NCBI GenBank assembly: GCA_937880065.1
Contig: CALFMA010000614.1
Coordinates: 1-6,527 of the forward strand
Reading direction: 5' to 3'
Length of the DNA: 6,527 nt
Source of the DNA: an uncultured Ruminococcus sp.
GTDB taxonomy: Bacteria > Bacillota_A > Clostridia > Oscillospirales > Ruminococcaceae
Below the pieces are notes generated by a model, which did not search any database, was not told the origin of the DNA, and worked only from the letters and a program-made list of their open reading frames with translations. Positions 1-4,939 of the stretch are shown here, one piece after another. Every line of letters starts with the position of its first letter. Position 1 is the stretch's first letter. The translations under genes and the position numbers were made by a program.

Positions 1-476
1 TTAGTCAAGAATGTTTTGCAAACACAAAAATTACTTCTGTTACTATTCCCTCTACACTTTCAAGCGTTAGTATGGATTTAGATTATTATTATGGCGGCCC
101 TTTTGGCGGTTGTGATTCACTTAATAACGTAACATTTAACGATAAAATCACTACAATCCATGATAATTTATTTAAAGAATGCAGCGGACTTAAAACAATC
201 ACTATTCCCGACACTATAACTTCTATTGGCAATTCAGCTTTCCTTTCATGTTCTAATCTTACTGAAATTGAAATCCCTGCTTCTGTAACAAATATTGGAA
301 TTAACGCTTTTAAAGATTGTACAAGCCTTGAAAAACTCACCCTTAACGAAGGACTTACAACACTTAGTCAAGAATGTTTTGCAAACACAAAAATTACTTC
401 TGTTACTATTCCCTCTACGCTTTCAAGTGTTAATATGGATTTAGAGTATTATTACGGCGGACCTTTTGGCGGTTGT
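1..476 (+). repeat. Tandem 363-bp (121-residue) duplication within the LRR gene
   Basis: Bases 1-113 and 364-476 match with only six differences, mostly at third codon positions. Both encode SQECFANTKITSVTIPSTL followed by a DLxYYYGGPFGGC motif. The offset of 363 bases is exactly 121 codons, so the repeat unit is a block of about five LRRs. After the GGPFGGC motif the two copies diverge to ordinary LRR similarity. The near-identity of one segment suggests a recent internal duplication or gene conversion; more copies may lie upstream of the window. Confidence 0.9.
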
Positions 477-998
477 AAATTACTTGAAGATATAACGATT
501 GATGAGAAAGCAACTAAAATTCCTGATTGTTTATTTAAGAATTGCAGCTCACTTGCAACTATTGACATTCCTTATTTCGTAAGAAACATCGGTAAATCTG
601 CTTTTGAAAACTGCACATCCCTTAAAGATGTGACAATCCATAATCCTTACTGTGATATAAACAACAAAAACAATACTATTTCAAATAGTGCAACAATCCA
701 CAGTTACACTCCTTCAACAGCAAAGAATTACGCTCAATCATTTGAAAGAGAATTCGTAAGTTTAGGCTCTTTTACTCTCGGCGATGTGAATGAGGACGGC
801 TCTATCAATTCATCTGACGCTTCAAAGGTGCTTGAAGAATATGCCTTGATTCAGACAGGTGCTGAACCTACATTTACAGAAATTCAAAAGATTTCCGCTG
901 ACGTTAATAAGGATTACACAATTGATTCCTCCGATGCTTCAAAAATCCTTGCATATTACGCTGATTCTTCAACAGGTAAAACCCCAAGTTGGGACTAA
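1..998 (+). CDS. Secreted BspA-type leucine-rich-repeat protein with C-terminal type I dockerin (5' partial)
   Basis: The reading frame is open from base 3 to the TAA at 996-998 (331 residues visible). The ATG at 72 is only an internal methionine (SSVSMDLDYYYGG), because repeat sequence precedes it in frame, so the true start and signal peptide lie off the left edge. Residues 1 to about 215 are LRR_5 (BspA/TpLRR) repeats of roughly 23 residues with cores such as LKTITIPDTITSIGNSAF and LTEIEIPASVTNIGINAF. The final LRR cap (SNSATIHSYTPSTAKNYA) is typical of this family. Residues 260-281 and 299-320 are two dockerin calcium loops (GDVNEDGSINSSD and ADVNKDYTIDSSD). BspA-type repeats are known in surface or secreted proteins that bind host or matrix partners; a dockerin binds a cohesin on a scaffoldin. 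I infer an extracellular, cellulosome-associated or cell-surface adhesion or structural protein. No catalytic domain is visible. A strong terminator follows. Confidence 0.88.
   Translation, partial: SQECFANTKITSVTIPSTLSSVSMDLDYYYGGPFGGCDSLNNVTFNDKITTIHDNLFKECSGLKTITIPDTITSIGNSAFLSCSNLTEIEIPASVTNIGINAFKDCTSLEKLTLNEGLTTLSQECFANTKITSVTIPSTLSSVNMDLEYYYGGPFGGCKLLEDITIDEKATKIPDCLFKNCSSLATIDIPYFVRNIGKSAFENCTSLKDVTIHNPYCDINNKNNTISNSATIHSYTPSTAKNYAQSFEREFVSLGSFTLGDVNEDGSINSSDASKVLEEYALIQTGAEPTFTEIQKISADVNKDYTIDSSDASKILAYYADSSTGKTPSWD
780..962 (+). other. Type I dockerin module of the LRR protein
   Basis: Two 22-residue segments, 780-845 and 897-962, each carry a calcium-binding loop with D, N, D and a final D at positions 1, 3, 5 and 12 (DVNEDGSINSSD, DVNKDYTIDSSD), followed by an F-helix-like stretch (ASKVLEEYA, ASKILAYYA). 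The two segments are near-symmetrical, as in cohesin-binding dockerins, where identical SSDASK recognition positions allow dual binding orientation. A 17-residue linker separates them. This is established dockerin architecture; the cohesin partner is not in the window. Confidence 0.9.
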
Positions 999-1065
999 TC
1001 AAAAAATAATTATTTCAAAACACAATAAATTATTGCTTTGATAAAATATCAGTATTATTCCGAAA

Positions 1066-1104
1066 AAAATCCCTATCTGAATTTTTTGTTCAGATAGGGA
1101 TTTT
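1066..1104 (+). terminator. Rho-independent terminator after the LRR/dockerin gene
   Basis: A perfect 16-bp stem pairs 1066-1081 with 1089-1104 around a 7-base loop (TTTTTTG). The stem core is ATCCCTATCTGAA, with A residues on the left foot and TTTT followed by ATTTA on the right. It starts 67 bases after the LRR gene stop. The A-rich/T-rich feet make it potentially active in both directions. Confidence 0.9.
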
Positions 1105-1109
1105 ATTTA

Positions 1110-1267
1110 GGCCATCTCTAAAAACTCGTTTGGTTAAAGGAAAAACAGATATGTATGGTAGCTTCAAGGAAAACTTCCGAAGGCGTGCTGCCGCACTCCA
1201 AGGGAGTTTAACGAAGCAGATGCCATACATAGCTGCTTTTCCTCAAAAGGGGTTTTTAGAGATGCCC
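1110..1267. repeat. 158-bp imperfect long inverted repeat, MITE-like element
   Basis: The left end (from 1110) reads GGCCATCTCTAAAAACTCG and the complement of the right end (ending 1267) reads GGGCATCTCTAAAAACCCC, matching over about 17 of 19 positions. The arms continue inward imperfectly: GGAAAAACAG near 1139-1148 pairs with CTGCTTTTCC near 1233-1242, and ATGTATGG (1151-1158) pairs exactly with CCATACAT (1223-1230). The centre (1171-1209) holds a smaller hairpin with GTGC-TGCC-GCAC at 1185-1196 flanked by AAACTTCC and GGGAGTTT. The middle is more GC-rich than its surroundings and contains no ORF. I see no convincing target-site duplication. It is most likely a miniature inverted-repeat transposable element or the fused ends of a deleted insertion sequence; a structured RNA is the alternative. 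Confidence 0.72.
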
Positions 1268-1342
1268 TCAAGTTCATTATACCATAAACTGACCTGAAAT
1301 GCAATGTTTACCAAATAGTTTCGTTACACCACCAACCTTAAA

Positions 1343-1371
1343 ATGCCGCCTGATTCTGCATCAGACGGCAT
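1343..1371. other. Hairpin of unknown role in the spacer before the CAP gene
   Basis: The stem ATGCCGCCTGA (1343-1353) pairs with TCAGACGGCAT (1361-1371), one mismatch in 11 bp, around the loop TTCTGCA. On the plus strand it is followed by AGCTATATAA, not a T run; on the minus strand it is followed by TTT and then AAGG. It could be a weak or decayed terminator acting on the minus strand, but no minus-strand gene reads into it here. Confidence 0.5.
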
Positions 1372-1467
1372 AGCTATATAATTCAATGGTAGTATTTAAG
1401 AATCTCAATGATTTTGTATGTGAAACTTAAAGGAGCTTACTGTTATACAATTGGTAATATTTTATCA

Positions 1468-1496
1468 TTGACTAATTCTAATTATCATGATATGCT
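1468..1496 (+). promoter_or_regulatory. Sigma-A type promoter for the CAP-domain gene
   Basis: A -35 box TTGACT (1468-1473) and a -10 box TATGCT (1491-1496) are separated by exactly 17 bases, and a TG lies one base before the -10 box (extended -10, 1488-1489). Transcription would begin near 1502-1504, leaving a leader of about 44 bases before the ATG at 1547. It is the only well-formed promoter I see in the 999-1546 spacer. Confidence 0.6.
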
Positions 1497-1532
1497 TATT
1501 AAAGATACAATTTTTGTACCTATAACATTTGC

Positions 1533-1539
1533 AAAGGAG
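1533..1539 (+). promoter_or_regulatory. Ribosome binding site that decides the CAP gene start
   Basis: AAAGGAG lies 7 bases before the ATG at 1547. An in-frame TTG at 1529 would place this site inside the coding region, so the ATG at 1547, which also begins a clean signal peptide (MNAKKIISII), is the start. Confidence 0.85.
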
Positions 1540-1546
1540 TATATTT

Positions 1547-2485
1547 ATGAATGCCAAAAAAATAATTTCTATCATTACCGCCTCCGCCATTATTACCGCT
1601 GCTGGGTTAAGCACCACAGCAATAAAAGAGGAAAACAATCTGCTGATAAGTTCAGCCGCTCTTTCTTACGAAAACCCTGAACTTGCAGAATATGCAAAAC
1701 AGGTTGCGATTTTAGTAAATCGTGAGCGTTCATCTTATGGTTTACAGCCTGTAAAATACTCACCATTACTTAGTGAAGCAGCTAATGTCCGTTCGTCAGA
1801 ACTTCGCAAGAACTTTTCACATACACGGCCCAACGGAACAAGCTGTTTCACAGTATTAAAAGAATTTGATATATTATATTTTTCTGCTGCGGAAAATATA
1901 GCCTATGGTCAAAGAACTCCTGAAATCGTTATGAATGCGTGGATGAATTCATCAGGTCATCGTGCAAATATTCTTAGCAAAAACGTAGAATACATAGGTG
2001 TTGGCGTAGTATACAGCAATGGAATTTATTATTGGACGCAGTTATTTGCTTCCTCTGATTCTATTTCAGATGCTTATCTGCCAGATAAAAATAACGAAAC
2101 TCCAGATGAAACGACAAATAAAGCTGAAATAACAATTACAACAACTACTACTGTAACAACACCAACTACACAATTAACAACACTCATCCAATCAACTTCG
2201 AAGGCTACAAAAAATATTACACATAATACTCAGACATCTTCAACTAAACCATTAACCTCAACATCGCAGACTACTGCTACAAACGATCCTACATTTACAC
2301 TGCCTGATTTAAAGGATTATTTCAATTATGACAACGAAAATATTATAATTTCGCCTGAACACTTCGATATATATGATTTTCTGCTGAATAACGAAATCTG
2401 CATAGATAAATGTTGCAGAAACGCCAAGGATAATTTTACCGAATTTTATACAAATTTAAAAGACAAGATACTTGAAAATTTCTGA
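1547..2485 (+). CDS. Secreted CAP/SCP-domain protein with Thr-rich linker
   Basis: The protein has 312 residues. Residues 1-25 form a signal peptide (Lys4-Lys5, then a hydrophobic stretch IISIITASAIITAAGL), so it should be exported. Residues 45-168 form a bacterial CAP (YkwD-like, SCP) domain: AKQVAILVNRERSSYGL, FSHTRPNG with His92, AENIAYG with Glu116, WMNSSGHRANIL with His138, and the closing GVGVVYSNGIYYWTQLF strand. His92, Glu116 and His138 are positioned like CAP cavity residues. The bacterial CAP family has no single established activity, so no reaction is assigned. Residues 184-248 are a low-complexity Thr/Ser/Asn linker, common in secreted Ruminococcus proteins. Residues 249-312 form an unrecognised tail (DLKDYFNYDNENIIISPE, then CIDKCC) where a dockerin or anchor might be expected; none is seen. 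The gene has its own promoter and is convergent with the minus-strand operon. Confidence 0.9.
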   Translation: MNAKKIISIITASAIITAAGLSTTAIKEENNLLISSAALSYENPELAEYAKQVAILVNRERSSYGLQPVKYSPLLSEAANVRSSELRKNFSHTRPNGTSCFTVLKEFDILYFSAAENIAYGQRTPEIVMNAWMNSSGHRANILSKNVEYIGVGVVYSNGIYYWTQLFASSDSISDAYLPDKNNETPDETTNKAEITITTTTTVTTPTTQLTTLIQSTSKATKNITHNTQTSSTKPLTSTSQTTATNDPTFTLPDLKDYFNYDNENIIISPEHFDIYDFLLNNEICIDKCCRNAKDNFTEFYTNLKDKILENF

Positions 2486-2556
2486 TGTACAAGACACTCA
2501 TAATGCGTATGTAAATGCCGATGTTTTGCCGGCCCTAGGTATTCAATTGGTACGCT

Positions 2557-2583
2557 ATATCTCAGTAACTGTAGTCGAGATAT
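2557..2583 (+). terminator. Weak hairpin in the convergent gap after the CAP gene
   Basis: ATATCTC (2557-2563) pairs with GAGATAT (2577-2583), with a short CAGT/ACTG pairing possible inside the loop, and TATT then lies just downstream on the plus strand. It begins about 70 bases after the CAP stop codon. The stem is short and AT-rich and lies in the possible decayed 3' end of the minus-strand repeat gene, so its role as a terminator is uncertain. No stronger candidate is visible between 2486 and 2593. Confidence 0.3.
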
Positions 2584-2593
2584 TATTTCACAT

Positions 2594-3082
2594 TTAGCAT
2601 ACCGCTGGAACATAGGAGATTGGATACTTATAACAATCATATTTCCCTATATTTATCGATTGACAAACCGCTGATATTGCAAGTTGTTTTGTAATACATT
2701 GCTTAGGTACTAACGCTATTGCAGTACCATTACTTTTAACTGCCAATTCGATAATCTCATGTGTTATCATATTATCAGGAATATACTTTAATGCAAGACC
2801 ATTTTGTATTACCGCTATTTTACACAACTCATAGGTTATCAATTTTTTGGATACAGATTTTATTGCTATACCGTCAGTTTCAACAGCAATTCTTACCATT
2901 TCTCTAGTTTAATATCTCTTGGGTATGTTGCGCAGAGTACTGTTACAAGGGTTTTCGATGAATTGTTCAAATGAACTTTTTTCTCTTAAACCCAATTCAA
3001 TTTCAAGGCAGTTTAAGTAATCAGAAGAACTAGGCATTTCAATCATCTCATTAGTCGAAGATGACATGACAATATTTATCAT
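2594..3082 (-). pseudogene. 24-residue-repeat protein (DUF4116-like pattern), broken by an in-frame TAA
   Basis: The start ATG at 3082 follows a strong TAAGGAG site (3100-3094) placed immediately after the helicase stop, so this is the third gene of the minus-strand operon. The frame reads 57 residues (MINIVMSSSTNEM ... NIPKRY), meets TAA at 2911-2909, and continues in the same frame to TAA at 2596-2594. A 24-residue repeat (xxxVPxxxITxExxxxAVxxxGxA) runs without loss of register across the stop: LRNIPKRY-stop-TREM, IKSVSKKLITYEL, LKYIPDNMITHEI, IALVPKQCITKQL. The stop sits at repeat position 9, where the other copies have Ile, which indicates a nonsense mutation. The pattern resembles DUF4116-type repeats, whose function is unknown. 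Alternatives: two small genes, the second from ATG 2899 with only a weak upstream site, or readthrough. A later frameshift near 2606 probably removed the original C-terminus. Confidence 0.72.
2648..2935 (-). repeat. Four consecutive 24-codon repeats
   Basis: The units are 2935-2864, 2863-2792, 2791-2720 and 2719-2648, each exactly 72 bases on the minus strand. Shared positions are a hydrophobic residue at 1 and 4, mostly Pro at 5, Thr at 10, Glu (or Gln) near 12, Ala-Val at 17-18, Gly near 22 and Ala at 24. The repeats are diverged at DNA level, so they are old; only the protein pattern is regular. The fourth unit is the least conserved and has lost the G-x-A ending. Confidence 0.75.
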
Positions 3083-3093
3083 AAATTGATCGT

Positions 3094-3100
3094 CTCCTTA
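3094..3100 (-). promoter_or_regulatory. Ribosome binding site of the 24-residue-repeat gene
   Basis: TAAGGAG on the minus strand lies directly after the helicase ATG-TAA end and 11 bases before the ATG at 3082. It supports a real gene start at 3082, upstream of the ATG at 2899, and translation linked to the helicase. Confidence 0.7.
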
Positions 3101-4939
3101 TTACATATTGTAATGATTAAGTTTAAAATAAATATCCGGCAACAATATAGCAGATTCAGTTTCATCCTCTTTACATTTCCACGCACAAACAAATCGAACT
3201 TTAGCGTCATATAAAGAATAGCCTTCTGAAATGATTTTATTGATTTTTTCATAGCAGGCTGCTGAAAACTGCAATACAGGAAATTCTCTATCTGATGTTC
3301 GTGTATATAGTCGATTGTTACGCACGATTAGATGTTTTCCGCTTGGGATTTTCAAAATAACAGATTTTTTATCCTTAAAGAAATTGAGAAATACATCTTT
3401 GTGAGATAACTGCATAATAAGCTCTGCAGGCTTTTCATAGCTATTTAAATCTATTTCATCTGAACTTGCAGAGTCGGTAAATGTATCAAACGCATTGTCG
3501 GTATAATGAATATGCAGCGTGTGTTTTGCTCTGGTTATGCCAACATAAAGCTTGCGTTTTTCTTCATCTGTATCCAACGCTGGCTTATTTAAGAGCATAA
3601 ATACGTTATCGAATTCTCTACCTTTTGATTTATGTAAAGTAGAAATTGTTATTATGCCTTGTTCAGTCTTATGAAAATCCTCAATTTTTGATTCATGAAG
3701 GAATAAATCGAAATCAGTGCGATATTTTCTTGAGTTCAGATTTGCAAATGTATTCAATATATCAAGAATTATTGGCAAGCATTCACTACAACCGTATTGT
3801 TCTTTTAATTTCCAAACAGCATAATTCCACTTTTCATCGCTGATTACAGGAGTATATTCTTCTCCTGCAGGTGCAATTTTTTTCAGAAAATATCTTATTT
3901 CAGCTATGTCATACATATCAAACCCATCGATAGATTGAATTAATTTAGCTGGAATTCCTCTTTGCTTAAGGACACCCAGCACCATAAGTGCTTCCTTATT
4001 AGTGTTTGTTAAAATACACGTTGTGCCTACAATATTTGACGCAACAATATCATCAACCACAGCAGTTTCCATATGTATACCATTATGCTTTATAAGTTTT
4101 GTTTCACCTTCAAAATCAGAAATTGAAATAATATCCTCATTTTTCATTCGTTCAGAGATTTCTCTTACAAATCTATTGGCAAAAGTAACAACACTTCTAC
4201 AACTACGATAATTATCAATAAGCGAATACTGAACAGCGTTATGTTCGTTTATCATCACCTTTAAATATTTTGAATCCGAGCCTCTGAATTGATAAATATT
4301 CTGATCATCATCACCAACTGCAATTACTCTCAAATCATCATTTCGTTCCATCAATGCTTCTACAAGTTGAAATTCATATTGATCCATATCTTGAGCTTCA
4401 TCAATAACCAGAACCGTCTTTGTTATTCGTCCCAGATCAACTTCTCCGTTTTTTATCAATTCACCGGCATCTTTTACAATATTTTCTGATTCCTTAATAT
4501 TACCGATTTTTCCAAGCAAATCAAAGCAATATGAATGGAATGTTTTTATCTCAACAAAGTTTGCGGCATTTCCTATTAAGTCACGTAAGCGTTGCTTAAA
4601 TTCAATTGCAGCAGCACGTGAAAATGTAAGCATAAGCAACTGTTCGTGTTTTACATCTTCTAATAAAAGCAATGCAGCCAATTTGTGAACCAAAACACGT
4701 GTTTTTCCGCTTCCGGGTCCTGCAGATACAACAATATTCTGTGAAGTATTGTCACTGATGATTTCAAGCTGTCTATCTGACAATGTATCAAACAGTTGGC
4801 TGTATTTTGCAGGAGTAATATTTCTTTCTATATGTGCAGCTCTTTCTCCTGAAAAATATTCAGAAAGAAATTTCTTGTAATCCATTTGGAAATAGTCATT
4901 TACAAATTGAAGTGCTTGATTATAATCACGAACCATCAT
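3101..4939 (-). CDS. UvrD/Rep-type superfamily 1 DNA helicase, like the C-terminal half of RecQ-UvrD fusions
   Basis: An ATP-driven DNA-unwinding enzyme, 612 residues from ATG 4939. Motifs in order: Q-motif-like LSDRQLEII (53-61), Walker A GPGSGKT (74-80), motif Ia LTFSRAAAIEFKQRL (104-118), IKTFHSYCFDLL (131-142), Walker B VLVIDEAQD (176-184), motif III VGDDDQNIYQFRGS (208-221), motif IV NYRS (243-246), motif V STLHKSKGREFDNVFML (433-449) and motif VI LYVGITRAKHTLHIH (464-478). All catalytic positions look intact. The tail (QLSHKDVFLNFFKDKK, 510-525, and VRFVCAWK, 581-588) and the N-terminus match, as I recall them, the long RecQ-UvrD fusion helicases, but no RecQ part precedes it. It is short for UvrD/PcrA (about 700 or more). 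Start: ATGATG at 4939/4936 overlaps the kinase stop by 14/11 bases, suggesting translational coupling; no start has a clear AGGAG. ATG 4975 or TTG 4993 are in-frame alternatives, and family-like sequence (QIHIVGEYA) reaches back to about 4972. Confidence 0.92.
   Translation of the reverse strand: MMVRDYNQALQFVNDYFQMDYKKFLSEYFSGERAAHIERNITPAKYSQLFDTLSDRQLEIISDNTSQNIVVSAGPGSGKTRVLVHKLAALLLLEDVKHEQLLMLTFSRAAAIEFKQRLRDLIGNAANFVEIKTFHSYCFDLLGKIGNIKESENIVKDAGELIKNGEVDLGRITKTVLVIDEAQDMDQYEFQLVEALMERNDDLRVIAVGDDDQNIYQFRGSDSKYLKVMINEHNAVQYSLIDNYRSCRSVVTFANRFVREISERMKNEDIISISDFEGETKLIKHNGIHMETAVVDDIVASNIVGTTCILTNTNKEALMVLGVLKQRGIPAKLIQSIDGFDMYDIAEIRYFLKKIAPAGEEYTPVISDEKWNYAVWKLKEQYGCSECLPIILDILNTFANLNSRKYRTDFDLFLHESKIEDFHKTEQGIITISTLHKSKGREFDNVFMLLNKPALDTDEEKRKLYVGITRAKHTLHIHYTDNAFDTFTDSASSDEIDLNSYEKPAELIMQLSHKDVFLNFFKDKKSVILKIPSGKHLIVRNNRLYTRTSDREFPVLQFSAACYEKINKIISEGYSLYDAKVRFVCAWKCKEDETESAILLPDIYFKLNHYNM

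Noticed and set aside
72..74. ATG at 72 as start of the LRR/dockerin gene
   Set aside because: LRR sequence identical to the second repeat copy precedes it in frame to the window edge, and no ribosome site lies before it.
89..340. 83-codon minus-strand ORF opposite the LRR gene
   Set aside because: It is the complement of the LRR repeats, where regular codon patterns keep the opposite strand open; no start signal is present.
1529..1546. TTG at 1529 as start of the CAP gene
   Set aside because: It would put the AAAGGAG ribosome site inside the gene; the ATG at 1547 is correctly spaced and begins a proper signal peptide.
1408..1680. 90-codon plus-strand ORF before and into the CAP gene
   Set aside because: It lies over the promoter, leader and signal-peptide region of the CAP gene in another frame, shows no domain, and is composed of shadow-like sequence.
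2446..2640. 64-codon minus-strand ORF as an independent gene
   Set aside because: No ribosome site, overlaps the CAP gene end, and its middle reads like the frameshifted remainder of the 24-residue-repeat gene.
2594..2899. 101-codon minus-strand ORF as a complete gene from ATG 2899
   Set aside because: The ATG falls inside a repeat unit, only a weak upstream site exists, and the same frame continues upstream past the TAA to a well-placed start at 3082.
3646..4489. Plus-strand ORFs of 65-69 codons opposite the helicase
   Set aside because: They are antisense shadows of the helicase gene with no ribosome sites or recognisable motifs.
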